From Sporosarcina jiandibaonis (lineage in GTDB: Bacteria; Bacillota; Bacilli; Bacillales_A; Planococcaceae), in assembly GCF_013184495.1 (NCBI RefSeq), contig NZ_JAAOIY010000005.1, positions 1 to 64,000 on the forward strand: DNA of 64,000 nt, in the 5' to 3' direction. The translations under genes were made by a program, and so were the position numbers. This document shows positions 17,022 through 25,935 of this stretch, piece after piece; the first letter of the stretch is position 1; each line of letters begins with the position of its first letter. The notes under the pieces are model-generated. The model saw only the letters and a program-made list of their open reading frames with translations. It did no database searches and was not told where the DNA came from.

Positions 17022-18218
17022 ATGACAAACCGCCGTCTGTTTACGTCAGAATCAGTGACAGAGGGACATCCGGATAAAATGTGCGATCAGATTTCTGATG
17101 CCATTCTGGATGCGATTTTAGAAGAAGATCCAAATGCACGTGTCGCATGTGAAACGACCATCACGACAGGACTCGTTCTTGTTGCCGGTGAAATAACGAC
17201 ATCGACATATGTTGATATTCCAAAAGTAGTTCGAGAAACAGTAAAAGAAATAGGTTATACCCGTGCGAAATTCGGTTTTGATTGGGAAACGTCAGCAGTT
17301 TTGACTGCGATTGACGAACAGTCGGCAGATATCGCAGCAGGTGTCGACCAAGCGCTTGAGGCTCGGGAAGGTTCAATGTCTGAAGAGGATATCGAGGCAA
17401 TCGGAGCAGGAGATCAAGGACTAATGTTCGGATTTGCTTGCAATGAAACACCGGAACTCATGCCGCTTCCGATTAGTATGTCACATAAGCTTTCAAAAGA
17501 GTTGGCAAGAGTACGAAAAGAAGACATTCTTCCGTATTTGCGTCCAGATGGAAAGACGCAAGTCACTGTAGAATATGATGAAGACAATAAACCGTTACGA
17601 ATTGACACAATCGTTATCTCCACTCAACATGATCCAGAAGTAGCGCTTGAAGAAATTCAGCGAGACATAAAAAAATACGTGATTGAACCAGTCGTGCCAG
17701 CTGAATTAATCGATGAAGATACTAAATACTTCATCAACCCAACTGGACGTTTTGTTATTGGTGGTCCACAAGGTGATGCTGGACTGACAGGACGTAAAAT
17801 TATTGTCGATACATATGGCGGATATGCACGTCACGGCGGGGGAGCATTCTCTGGGAAAGATCCGACGAAAGTAGACCGTTCCGCATCATACGCAGCACGT
17901 TATGTTGCGAAAAACATCGTTGCAGCAGGTCTTGCGGAGAGTTGTGAAGTTCAACTTGCTTATGCGATCGGTGTTGCACAACCCGTATCGATTTCGATCA
18001 ATACATTCGGAACAAGCACTGTAGAAGAGAGCAAGCTTGTCGAAGTTGTTCGTGAGCTATTCGACCTTCGTCCGGCCGGCATTATTAAAATGCTCGACCT
18101 TCGTCGCCCGATTTACAAACAAACAGCTGCTTATGGTCACTTTGGCCGTACGGATATTGATCTTCCGTGGGAAAAAACGGACAAAGCTGAAGCATTGAAA
18201 GAACTAGCTTCCAAATAA
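17022..18218 (+). CDS. metK: S-adenosylmethionine synthetase (MetK)
   Basis: Makes SAM from methionine and ATP. 398 residues, full length. Signatures are [16 protein letters not shown] (about 16-31), [12 protein letters not shown] (about 128), [21 protein letters not shown] (about 247-267, one of the PROSITE-type blocks) and [24 protein letters not shown] precedes the ATG. Controlled by the S-box leader upstream and possibly by the second promoter. Followed by its own terminator. Confidence 0.98.
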   Translation: MTNRRLFTSESVTEGHPDKMCDQISDAILDAILEEDPNARVACETTITTGLVLVAGEITTSTYVDIPKVVRETVKEIGYTRAKFGFDWETSAVLTAIDEQSADIAAGVDQALEAREGSMSEEDIEAIGAGDQGLMFGFACNETPELMPLPISMSHKLSKELARVRKEDILPYLRPDGKTQVTVEYDEDNKPLRIDTIVISTQHDPEVALEEIQRDIKKYVIEPVVPAELIDEDTKYFINPTGRFVIGGPQGDAGLTGRKIIVDTYGGYARHGGGAFSGKDPTKVDRSASYAARYVAKNIVAAGLAESCEVQLAYAIGVAQPVSISINTFGTSTVEESKLVEVVRELFDLRPAGIIKMLDLRRPIYKQTAAYGHFGRTDIDLPWEKTDKAEALKELASK

Positions 18219-18220
18219 AA

Positions 18221-18262
18221 TAAAAGCGTTAGAAGAGGAATATTCCCCTTCTAACGCTTTTT
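18221..18262 (+). terminator. terminator after metK
   Basis: A long stem of AAAAGCGTTAGAAG with CTTCTAACGCTTTT, extended by two G-C pairs, closes a short AT loop and ends in T. It starts two bases after the stop. Confidence 0.9.
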
Positions 18263-18316
18263 AGATATAACGGTGATGCAAGAAGGAATTATCTTTCTCC
18301 CTAAGTTTAGCTTTAT

Positions 18317-18829
18317 CTATTTCTGCAAACTCTTATAATATTGTCCTTTTTCTACATATTCTTTAACCACGCGTTCCATATCAGCGCGGTCTTCGTCATT
18401 TAATTCGCGGACAATTTTTGCAGGGGAGCCGAGTGCTAACATGTTTGGGGGAATCTTCTTTCCTGGCGGCACTAAACTGCCAGCTCCGATGAACGCGCCT
18501 TCGCCGATTTCTGCTCCGTCCAAAATAATTGAGCCCATGCCGATCAGTGCACCTTTTCTTACGGTGCAACTATGTAGCGTTACTTGGTGTCCTATTGTTA
18601 CTTCGTCTTCGATAATCAGTGGAAATTTTGGACTTTGGTGAAGGCAACTTAAATCTTGGATACTAACTTTCTTTCCGATGATAACGGGTGATACATCGCC
18701 GCGAATCACAGTGTTGAACCATACGCTTGTCTCAGCGCCGATTGTCACATCCCCCGTAATTGTCGCATAATCTGCGATGAAAACGGACGGATCGATAATT
18801 GGCGTTTTATCTTTATAAGGGTAAATCAA
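18317..18829 (-). CDS. ytoA: gamma-carbonic-anhydrase-like hexapeptide protein (YtoA)
   Basis: 170-residue left-handed beta-helix protein of the LbetaH/gamma-CA family. Hexapeptide repeats run from about 15 to 145 (VTIGAETSVW, VSIQDLSCLHQ, VTIGHQVTLHSC, ALIGMGSIILDGAEIGEGAFIGAGSLVPPG). The three candidate metal-binding His lie in LHQSP, IGHQV and LHSC. YtoA also lies near metK in B. subtilis. Enzyme activity is not proven for this branch. Confidence 0.92.
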   Translation of the reverse strand: MIYPYKDKTPIIDPSVFIADYATITGDVTIGAETSVWFNTVIRGDVSPVIIGKKVSIQDLSCLHQSPKFPLIIEDEVTIGHQVTLHSCTVRKGALIGMGSIILDGAEIGEGAFIGAGSLVPPGKKIPPNMLALGSPAKIVRELNDEDRADMERVVKEYVEKGQYYKSLQK

Positions 18830-18943
18830 ATATTTTCTCCTCTTTTCTTTCTGTAGTGTATAATCATCATAACAAAGAACATGTTTTTATTGAGAAATAT
18901 TAGGGGAAATTAATAGAGTATAACAAAAAAGGGGGATTTGTCC

Positions 18944-19732
18944 ATGTGGAAATGGGAAGCAGAAGGCCAGCCAAAAGCCGTTGTTGCAATCGTGCACGGT
19001 GCTTATGAACATCATAATCGATATGCTTGGCTTATTCAAAAACTGCGAAATAGTAATTTTCATGTTGTCATGGGCGATTTACCAGGACACGGGGCACAAA
19101 CTGGTCGTAATATTCACGATGAAAAGTTTGCTACATACACTGAGTATGTCAAAGAACTTCTGAAAATCGGGATTGTCGATGGACTTCCGTTATTCATTAT
19201 GGGGCATGGTCTTGGTGCCACGCTTGTTATGCGTGCTTTGCAAACGGAGGAAATCATTTGCGCGGGCGTGATTTTAAGTTCCCCGTGGTTGCAACTTGAG
19301 CATCAACCTTCAAAATACGCAGGTGTTCTAACGAAACTGTCATCTTCTATGAAAATCAATCATAATATAAATGTTGAGTTACTAACAAGGAATTATGAAT
19401 TTTATATCGAAGCACGTGATGATAATAATTTCAGTTCGATGGTAACCGCAGGATGGTATAAAGAGTTGCAAAGTTATATGAAGACTGTCAATCAGCATGA
19501 AGGAACAATCCGAAATGTGCCGGTCTTGCTGCACACAGGCGGACAAGACAAAATTACGGACATCACAGCCTCGAAAATTTGGCTTATGAAACAACAGCTT
19601 ACAGAATTTCAATATAAAGAATGGCCAAAACTATACCATGATATTTACCAAGAGCCAGAGCAGGAAGAAGTGTTTTTATACACCGAATCTTTCATGCACA
19701 GTGCTCTGCGATCACTAGGCTATATTGTCTGA
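18944..19732 (+). CDS. ytpA: alpha/beta hydrolase, monoacylglycerol-lipase/lysophospholipase type (YtpA)
   Basis: 262-residue serine hydrolase. VHGAYEHHNRYAWL is the HG oxyanion block with the glutamate-histidine pair of the monoglyceride lipase family, DLPGHG follows, and the nucleophile lies in MGHGLGATLVM (GHGLG: the usual Ser of GxSxG is replaced by Gly). In this protein the elbow therefore lacks the serine. GTGCTT at the acid and LYHDIYQEPEQEE with the His are conserved. In B. subtilis YtpA takes part in bacilysocin synthesis. I chose the ATG at 18944 after GGGGG; a TTG at 18938 is in frame. Confidence 0.85.
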   Translation: MWKWEAEGQPKAVVAIVHGAYEHHNRYAWLIQKLRNSNFHVVMGDLPGHGAQTGRNIHDEKFATYTEYVKELLKIGIVDGLPLFIMGHGLGATLVMRALQTEEIICAGVILSSPWLQLEHQPSKYAGVLTKLSSSMKINHNINVELLTRNYEFYIEARDDNNFSSMVTAGWYKELQSYMKTVNQHEGTIRNVPVLLHTGGQDKITDITASKIWLMKQQLTEFQYKEWPKLYHDIYQEPEQEEVFLYTESFMHSALRSLGYIV

Positions 19733-19750
19733 AGATAAGGTGGAGATAAA

Positions 19751-20278
19751 ATGAGTGAAGCGGGCAAGAAAGAACTTTTTTCATGGGTGAAATCAGCAGG
19801 CATTGCACTTATCCTGGTCGTCCTTATTCGGCAATTTCTATTTACACCTGTTATTGTATCTGGAGAATCGATGACACCGACATTTGAAAATGACAATATA
19901 ATCGTGATTTCGAAAATCCATTCGATTAATCGTTTTGACATGGTTGTGTTTCATTCGCCGATTGCTGATGATAATCTTATCAAACGGGTGATTGGACTTC
20001 CTGGAGATCACGTCGTAATGGATAACGATAATTTGTATATAAATAAACGAAAATATACCGAAGACTATCTTTCTTCACATAAAGAGGAGATTTTCATCGG
20101 TGAAAGATTAACGGAGGATTTCGAAGTTGTTGTTCCCAAGGGAAAGTTATTTGTACTTGGAGATAATCGAAGGTATAGCAAAGATAGTCGGGAGCTTGGG
20201 TTTATCGATGAAAAACTGATCGTTGGGAAAGTGGCATTTCGGTTTTATCCTTTAACGGATATCGGCATACCAAAATAA
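19751..20278 (+). CDS. lepB: type I signal peptidase
   Basis: 175-residue membrane protease of the SipS/SipT type with one N-terminal membrane segment (about 15-33). Catalytic Ser40 lies in VSGESMTPT and Lys78 in DNLIKRVIGLPGD, followed by the family box LGDNRRYSKDSRELG. It removes signal peptides from exported proteins at the outer membrane face. Starts 18 bases after ytpA, so it may be cotranscribed. Confidence 0.96.
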   Translation: MSEAGKKELFSWVKSAGIALILVVLIRQFLFTPVIVSGESMTPTFENDNIIVISKIHSINRFDMVVFHSPIADDNLIKRVIGLPGDHVVMDNDNLYINKRKYTEDYLSSHKEEIFIGERLTEDFEVVVPKGKLFVLGDNRRYSKDSRELGFIDEKLIVGKVAFRFYPLTDIGIPK

Positions 20279-20361
20279 TCGAATCGATGGAGTATTGGTT
20301 ATTCATTCGAGTCGATTGGGTATACTTTCACTAGATGCAATTATGTGAAGGAGTGATGGTA

Positions 20362-20550
20362 GTGTCGAATCAAGGAAAAAAGCCACAGCCTAAAGATAGC
20401 CTAGATGTGTTGAAAAACACGAAAATGAAGGGCGAAGAATTTTCACACGAAGAACGAATGACCAACGAAGTCGCTTCAACAGAGTATATGGGCGGCGGAA
20501 AAAAACGAGGTTCGTTGAAAGAAGACAAGCTGGAATCTGGTGGATTTTAA
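20362..20550 (+). CDS. small hydrophilic protein, unknown
   Basis: 62-residue Lys/Glu-rich protein with no membrane segment, ending KEDKLESGGF. I chose the GTG at 20362 because AAGGAG is eight bases upstream; the ATG at 20356 would be too close. Own terminator downstream. Probably real on the strength of the ribosome site and terminator, but unrecognised. Confidence 0.65.
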   Translation: MSNQGKKPQPKDSLDVLKNTKMKGEEFSHEERMTNEVASTEYMGGGKKRGSLKEDKLESGGF

Positions 20551-20558
20551 ATATCGAT

Positions 20559-20595
20559 AGCCTATTGCATATATGATATGCAATAGGCTTTTTTT
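20559..20595 (+). terminator. terminator after the 62-residue gene
   Basis: AGCCTATTGCATA pairs with TATGCAATAGGCT around a 5-base loop, followed by seven T. Confidence 0.9.
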
Positions 20596-20599
20596 GAAT

Positions 20600-20633
20600 A
20601 AAAAAGAACAAGCTATGGGGAGCTTGTTCTTTT
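20600..20633 (-). terminator. terminator of the 49-residue membrane protein gene
   Basis: On the minus strand AAAAGAACAAGCT pairs with AGCTTGTTCTTTT around a short loop, followed by T. It begins eight bases after the stop of the small gene. Confidence 0.85.
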
Positions 20634-20640
20634 AGGATAT

Positions 20641-20790
20641 TTAGAACATCGGGAATATGAACTTGATCAAGAACCAAAGGAATCCGAAAAAGATAATGAT
20701 GTACGCAGCATATTTGATGAATGTAGCGCCGACAAGGCTATTGTCGGTTTTTTCTTCTCGTTTAACTTCGATATTCTTTTTTTCTTCCAT
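20641..20790 (-). CDS. 49-residue single-pass membrane protein, unknown
   Basis: ATG at 20790 is preceded by GAGGAG eleven bases upstream. The product starts MEEKKNIEVKREEK, a charged cytoplasmic head, and ends with one hydrophobic helix (about residues 25-47: KYAAYIIIFFGFLWFLIKFI) and PMF. A matching terminator follows directly. No family recognised. The ribosome site, topology and terminator together support a real gene. Confidence 0.75.
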   Translation of the reverse strand: MEEKKNIEVKREEKTDNSLVGATFIKYAAYIIIFFGFLWFLIKFIFPMF

Positions 20791-20996
20791 TGTAAAACAT
20801 CTCCTCAATGTCTATTGCTTATTTAATACCCCGCCGATTAATTTCATAAACAAATGAATTTCATTTGTTATGAATAATGAAAGTGGGGTATTGAAGTAGA
20901 GAGGCGATGCGACAGGAAACTTATGAAACTCATAAAAAAGTGAGTCCAGTTTGTTTCCTGTTTGTGTTTGCAAGTTTGAAAATGGAGGGAAATCGT

Positions 20997-22142
20997 ATGT
21001 ATGAAATTGTAAATGACTTTCCGAATGAATTATTTAAAACAGAGGCGAAACCATGTATTTCATTGTACCAACCTACATTTCGCCACGGACCTGAAAATCA
21101 GCAGAACACGATTCGATTTTCTAACCTTATGAAAGAAATTGAACAATCATTAAATCAGAAGTACTCGAAAAAAGAAGCAGAAACTTTATTAAAACCATTT
21201 GAAGCACTGTTGATGGATAAACCGTTTTGGGAACATGCCGGTGATGGAGTTGCGGTATTTGCTAACAGTGAAAAGTGTATCGTTTATCGACTTCAACGGT
21301 CTGTAAAAGAATTTGCTGTTGTTGCGGATAGCTTTCATATCAAACCGCTAATTCGGACATTCCAATCCGCAGACCGTTATCACTTATTGGGACTAAACAG
21401 AAAAGAATTTACATTATTTGAAGGAAATCGCTATGGATTTGAAGAGGTTGAGTTAGATCCAGAGCTCCCCCGTACAATTGAAGACGCGTTAGGAGAAGAG
21501 CTAACGGAATCTTACCTGAGCGTTGGAGCAGTTAGCGGATCTGGCGGCCAAGCAATGTTTCATGGTCATGGAAGTAAAAAAGATGAAATTGATAAAGACA
21601 TTGAACGATTCTTCAGGTTCGTCGATCGAACTGTTTTAGAAAACTATTCAAAACCAACGAACTTACCGCTTTTTTTAGTCGCTTTGGATGAATATCATAC
21701 GCCTTTCCAACGAATCAGTCATAATCCATTGTTGGAAAAAGAAGGCATTAAAATTGCTTACGATGCATTATCCATTAAACAATTAGAAGATAGTGCATGG
21801 GAAAAAATCGAACCGCAATTATTAGCAAAAACAAAAAAACTAGTTGACGAATTTGAAAATGCACGAGCAAATGACAAGGGCTCTGATGACATTGCTCAAA
21901 TTGTACGTGTAGCGACGGAAAATCGGATAAGTAAGATTCTGATTGAAGCGGATCGGATCATTCCCGGCAGTTTGGACATAGAAACTGGCGATTTAGTGGA
22001 TGGAAAGATTGCGAATCCTGAAGTTAATGATGTTCTTGACGATTTAGCAGAAATGGTATTTAACAATAGCGGAGAAGTTGTCGTTTTACCAAAAGAGCGA
22101 ATGCCTTCAACTACGGGTGCCGCCGCGATATACAGGTATTAA
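20997..22142 (+). CDS. baeRF-type (bacterial archaeo-eukaryotic release-factor-like) protein
   Basis: 381 residues. The layout, with a GDGVAVFANSEKCIVYRL block (about 82-99), a DRYHLLGLNRKEFTLFEG block (about 123-140) and a C-terminal region ending with ADRIIPGSLD and GEVVVLPKERMP, resembles bacterial proteins related to archaeo-eukaryotic release factor 1 / Pelota (baeRF family 3 as I recall). These are proposed to act on ribosomes, but their roles are largely untested. The ATG at 20997 follows GGAGGG; upstream in-frame sequence is rejected. The family call is by memory of motifs, at moderate certainty. Confidence 0.65.
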   Translation: MYEIVNDFPNELFKTEAKPCISLYQPTFRHGPENQQNTIRFSNLMKEIEQSLNQKYSKKEAETLLKPFEALLMDKPFWEHAGDGVAVFANSEKCIVYRLQRSVKEFAVVADSFHIKPLIRTFQSADRYHLLGLNRKEFTLFEGNRYGFEEVELDPELPRTIEDALGEELTESYLSVGAVSGSGGQAMFHGHGSKKDEIDKDIERFFRFVDRTVLENYSKPTNLPLFLVALDEYHTPFQRISHNPLLEKEGIKIAYDALSIKQLEDSAWEKIEPQLLAKTKKLVDEFENARANDKGSDDIAQIVRVATENRISKILIEADRIIPGSLDIETGDLVDGKIANPEVNDVLDDLAEMVFNNSGEVVVLPKERMPSTTGAAAIYRY

Positions 22143-22153
22143 GTAATAAACAA

Positions 22154-22190
22154 TGGTCGGATTCTCATTAAGCGGGAATTCGACCTTTTT
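22154..22190 (+). terminator. terminator after the baeRF-like gene
   Basis: GGTCGGATTC pairs with GAATTCGACC (one mismatch) around an 11-base loop, followed by TTTTTATTT. Confidence 0.75.
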
Positions 22191-22250
22191 ATTTACTGAG
22201 GTGAGGATATCCGTATATTTGGACATATATCCGAAGAAATCCAAACCATA

Positions 22251-22360
22251 AATGACGTCGCAATCAATAATAGTGTCATATCACTTCAGGAATGTGGTCT
22301 CAATCCATTAAAATGTCGTCGCAATCAATAATAATGTCATCTCAATTCAGGAATGTGATC
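22251..22360. repeat. direct repeat covering the flavodoxin 3' end
   Basis: Two copies of about 49 bp, at 22251-22299 and 22312-22360, are offset by 61 bases and differ at a few positions. The right copy includes the stop codon and last codons of the flavodoxin gene; the left copy is the same sequence detached from a gene. Confidence 0.85.
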
Positions 22361-22819
22361 GTTTCCGCACATTAAGGCATCGGCAAATAGTTGGCCCAAT
22401 ATACGAATCGATTCTAAATCCTCATCTTCTTCAGGATAAAGTTCTACTTTCACTGTATGCTCGAGTACAGTGGCGTTTGTTTTTTTAAATTGCTCTTTAA
22501 ATAAATTAACCGCATTGCAAAAAAATGAATATGACCTATCACCGGACCCAAAAACACCGACGATTTTATTAGTTAAATCAACATTATCCAACTCGTTGTG
22601 AAAATCTTCAATCTCATAAGGCAAATTTCCGTCATCATACGTATACGTTCCGACTAGAATTCCGTCAAAATCCTGTAGATCATTTACCTCAATATTTTCA
22701 TAACCGATATCCTTCGTCGTGATATCGAATCGCCCGTCATCCAATTGTGTTTTTAACAAATAAGCGATTTGTTCTGTATTTCCAGTCAAGCTTGTATGCA
22801 GAATCAGTATTTTTTTCAT
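22337..22819 (-). CDS. flavodoxin
   Basis: 160-residue short-chain flavodoxin, an FMN electron carrier. The phosphate-binding loop is HTSLTGNTEQIA (about residues 8-19). The FMN-ring loops are GTYTYDDGNLP (about 57-67) and GSGDRSYSFFCNAV (about 91-104). I chose the ATG at 22819 after GAGGAG; a GTG three codons earlier is in frame. A single gene with a duplicated 3' end behind it. Confidence 0.93.
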   Translation of the reverse strand: MKKILILHTSLTGNTEQIAYLLKTQLDDGRFDITTKDIGYENIEVNDLQDFDGILVGTYTYDDGNLPYEIEDFHNELDNVDLTNKIVGVFGSGDRSYSFFCNAVNLFKEQFKKTNATVLEHTVKVELYPEEDEDLESIRILGQLFADALMCGNDHIPELR

Positions 22820-22986
22820 CACAACCACTCCTCATCGAAAGGATTCCTTTCAATTAGTATAAGTAGAAAAACGTTATAAATCCTTGATGCCAATCAAGAA
22901 TATAAAATTTTTGAGTTCTTGCTATCTCTACATTCAGCTTGCGATATGGTAAATTAGAGACATCGTAAGTTGAAGGAGTTACATTC

Positions 22987-25149
22987 ATGACTGATTTTTT
23001 TGAACGAAAAAAGATTGAACTTGGCATTGAATTAAATGACATACAAAAGAAAGCCGTATTGCAAACAGAAGGGCCGACACTTCTTTTGGCCTGTCCTGGT
23101 TCAGGAAAAACAACGACCATTATCATGCGAATCGGGTATTTGATTGAAGAGAAAAATGTGGATCCGAGACGCATTAAAGCCATCACATTCAGCCGCGCTT
23201 CTGCGGCAGATATGACGGAGCGGTTCGCGCGTTTTTTCCCGCAAAGTAAACGAGTCGATTTCTCGACGATTCATAGTCTCGCGTTACAAATTACGCGTCG
23301 TTATTTGGATAAGCAGAAATTGACGTATGAACTTATAGAAGGCAACAGAGAATCGCGTGCTGTTAATAAATTATTTTTACTGAAGAATATTTATAAGGAA
23401 GTGCTGAAAGAAGAGTGTACAGATGATCAATTTTCATCACTTTCTACATATATTAGTTACTTGAAAAATCGTATGATTCCAATGGATAAATGGAGCGAGT
23501 TAAAGGGACCGGTTGAGAAAGCCGGGGCCATTGCCCAGAAATATGAAAAGTTTAAAGCGAAACAACCGGGACATCTATTCTTGGACTTCGACGATATGTT
23601 AGTTATTGCGGAAGAGGCGCTTCGTGTAGACGATGAGCTGGCCGCACAGTTTCGAAATAAATACGATTATGTGCTAACGGATGAAAGCCAAGACACCTCG
23701 CTCGTACAACACCAGATTGTTGAGCATCTTGTAGCGCCTCACGGAAATCTTTGCGTGGTGGCGGACGATGACCAATCTATCTACACTTGGCGAGGCGCTG
23801 ATCCTGATTATCTTTTAGAATTTAAAAAAGTTTATCCCGACGCAAAAGTTTTGATGATGGAAAGAAATTATCGTTCAACGAAAGAAATCGTGGAGACATC
23901 TGCTGAATTTATTAAAAGAAATAAGAATCGCTATCCGAAAGAAATGCATACTGAAAATCCATCTGCACAGCCGATTTCAGTGAAACAATTGGATGATCCA
24001 AAACGGCAACTTGAATATGTCACGTACGAATTATTGGGAGAGAAAGAACTCAATGATGTCGCCATCTTATTTCGAAATAATTCATCGTCGACGATGTTTG
24101 TGAGTGAACTGCATCGCAGAGGAATTCCTTTTTATATGAAAGATGCGGATGATAGGTTTTTCTCGCATTGGATTGTGGAGGATATATTGAATTTCATGCG
24201 TTTAAGTTTCAATACAGAACGGAAGGATATTTTCGCGAAAGTCATATTGAAAATGAATTTGTTTATTTCGCGAAGTATGGTGACCAAATTTGAAAATAGT
24301 AAAACGTCTGGGAATGTATTTGAAGCGTTTATTCGGAGTGTAGACTTAAGGAACGATCAAATAAAAAAACTCGAAGATTATAAAAAGGGTTATCAAGTAA
24401 TCCCGGAGATGCGTCCAATGCGTGTTATTCAACTCATTCGAAACGACCTTGGATATGAAGCCGCCTTGAAAAGCAGAGCAGAAAAGTTTGGTTTTAGATT
24501 CGATAGTCTTCTGAGTATTCTCGATACGCTTGAAGGAATTGCTGCGCCGCTTCGAACGATGGTGGAATTTGCAAACCAATTAAAGGAACTGGAAACCGCA
24601 GTGCAAAATGCAAAATTCAATCCGCCTGAAAATGCAGTGACGTTATCGACATTTCACAGTTCCAAGGGACTTGAATTCAGACGCGTGTTCATGATTGATT
24701 TGGTGAAAGGCATTATTCCGTCGGAGGATGATGAGGGCAGCGAAGCCGCTATGGAAGAGGCTAGGAGGCTTTTTTATGTCGGCATGACGCGGGCAAAAGA
24801 ACGCCTTGAACTTCTGACTTACCGAGAAGATAATGGGAAATCTGAAGAAGACTCCCGTTTTCTGTATGAAGTGCGAAGATTGTTACTAAAGCCAAAAGAA
24901 TTGACCGTCGATACGAAATCGGTTCAAGTGTCGAATAAAATCAATTTCAAAGTTCCGGTTAACCCGAATGGAATTCAAACGAGCAAAGAACTGACTGTCG
25001 GAATGAAGGTCAAACATCGGGTATTTGGTCACGGAGAAATAAATGACCTAAAAGATCAGGAAATATCAATCCAGTTCAAGAAAATGGAAAAGCGATTTGA
25101 TCTGGATACGATTTTGTCGCTAGGGCTTCTTGAAAAGGCCGCATTATGA
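22987..25149 (+). CDS. UvrD/PcrA-like superfamily 1A DNA helicase
   Basis: 720 residues. Helicase motifs in order: Q-type start NDIQKKAV, motif I ACPGSGKTTT (about 36-45), Ia TFSRASAADM, II LTDESQDTS (about 230-238; the usual DEFQD is DESQD), III DDDQSIYTWRGAD, IV NYRST, V STFHSSKGLEF and VI FYVGMTRAKERL. The C-terminus GMKVKHRVFGHGEI resembles the PcrA tail that binds RNA polymerase. It is similar to B. subtilis YjcD, a putative helicase. The last four bases overlap the first fluoride channel gene. Confidence 0.92.
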   Translation: MTDFFERKKIELGIELNDIQKKAVLQTEGPTLLLACPGSGKTTTIIMRIGYLIEEKNVDPRRIKAITFSRASAADMTERFARFFPQSKRVDFSTIHSLALQITRRYLDKQKLTYELIEGNRESRAVNKLFLLKNIYKEVLKEECTDDQFSSLSTYISYLKNRMIPMDKWSELKGPVEKAGAIAQKYEKFKAKQPGHLFLDFDDMLVIAEEALRVDDELAAQFRNKYDYVLTDESQDTSLVQHQIVEHLVAPHGNLCVVADDDQSIYTWRGADPDYLLEFKKVYPDAKVLMMERNYRSTKEIVETSAEFIKRNKNRYPKEMHTENPSAQPISVKQLDDPKRQLEYVTYELLGEKELNDVAILFRNNSSSTMFVSELHRRGIPFYMKDADDRFFSHWIVEDILNFMRLSFNTERKDIFAKVILKMNLFISRSMVTKFENSKTSGNVFEAFIRSVDLRNDQIKKLEDYKKGYQVIPEMRPMRVIQLIRNDLGYEAALKSRAEKFGFRFDSLLSILDTLEGIAAPLRTMVEFANQLKELETAVQNAKFNPPENAVTLSTFHSSKGLEFRRVFMIDLVKGIIPSEDDEGSEAAMEEARRLFYVGMTRAKERLELLTYREDNGKSEEDSRFLYEVRRLLLKPKELTVDTKSVQVSNKINFKVPVNPNGIQTSKELTVGMKVKHRVFGHGEINDLKDQEISIQFKKMEKRFDLDTILSLGLLEKAAL

Positions 25150-25523
25150 AGACGTATATATGGATTGGAATTGCGGGAGCACTAGGTGCATTATTGCGGA
25201 CCGGCATTGGAGTGCTAATCCCGCATGAAACTGGATTTCCGATTGCTACGTTTTCGGTTAATATGATTGGCACATTTTTATTGTGTTTTTTGGTTACAGG
25301 TGTTGTTCGAAAGATTAGCGCTGCCACACATTTTCAAGATGCCATCACAACTGGTTTTCTCGGTTCGTTCACGACGTTTTCAGCGTTGAGTATGGAGACT
25401 GTTCTGCTTATTGAAAATGGAGAGCTTGTCATGGGCGCTCTATACATTATCCTTAGCATCATTGGTGGACTTGCAGTTGGCTTGCTCGGATTTCATTTCG
25501 GTCAAAAGAAGGTGGCGGAATGA
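25146..25523 (+). CDS. crcB: fluoride channel subunit (Fluc/CrcB), first copy
   Basis: 125-residue protein with four membrane helices that exports fluoride. Family hallmarks are the pore Asn in FSVNMIGTF (about 36-44), and GFLGSFTTFSALSMET (about 70-85) with the Thr-Phe-Ser sodium/anion site. The ATG overlaps the helicase stop (ATGA) and its 3' end overlaps the second copy. Two adjacent unequal genes predict a dual-topology heterodimer. Confidence 0.95.
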   Translation: MKTYIWIGIAGALGALLRTGIGVLIPHETGFPIATFSVNMIGTFLLCFLVTGVVRKISAATHFQDAITTGFLGSFTTFSALSMETVLLIENGELVMGALYIILSIIGGLAVGLLGFHFGQKKVAE

Positions 25524-25876
25524 GTCTTCTTGATATGATGATGATTGGATTAGGCGGATTTCTAGGTGCTGTCACTCGGTATTTCATTTCCAAGAAGATG
25601 AATGAAATCGGGCGTTTTCCTTCAGGGACATTGCATGTGAATTTGGCAGGTTCTTTATTAATAGGTTTTGTTTTTGGTTCTGATTTGTCTCGAATTTGGA
25701 CGCTGTTCTTGGCTTCTGGGCTAGCAGGGGCGTTGACGACGTTTTCTACGTTGATCAAAGAAATTATCGAGTTAAGGCGTAGGAGGAAAGGTAGTCAAGC
25801 GATTCTTTACGTTCTGATTACTTTTGGCGGCGGGATTATTCTTGCTGTGCTTGGATATTATTTAAGTTCCAACTAA
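25520..25876 (+). CDS. crcB: fluoride channel subunit (Fluc/CrcB), second copy
   Basis: 118-residue partner of the preceding gene, with four membrane helices. It shows LHVNLAGSLLIGF (pore Asn) and SGLAGALTTFSTLIKE. ATGA overlap with the first copy supports 1:1 translation. I see no crcB-type fluoride riboswitch near 22.8-23.0 kb, ahead of the operon. Confidence 0.95.
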   Translation: MSLLDMMMIGLGGFLGAVTRYFISKKMNEIGRFPSGTLHVNLAGSLLIGFVFGSDLSRIWTLFLASGLAGALTTFSTLIKEIIELRRRRKGSQAILYVLITFGGGIILAVLGYYLSSN

Positions 25877-25935
25877 TCATAAACCGCTCTTCCTTCACAT
25901 AAAAAACTAGTGACACATAATCGAAGGATGATGGA

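Noticed and set aside
22140..22360. Direct repeats near 22.3 kb as a CRISPR array
   Set aside because: There are only two copies, one is coding sequence of a gene end, and no cas genes are nearby.
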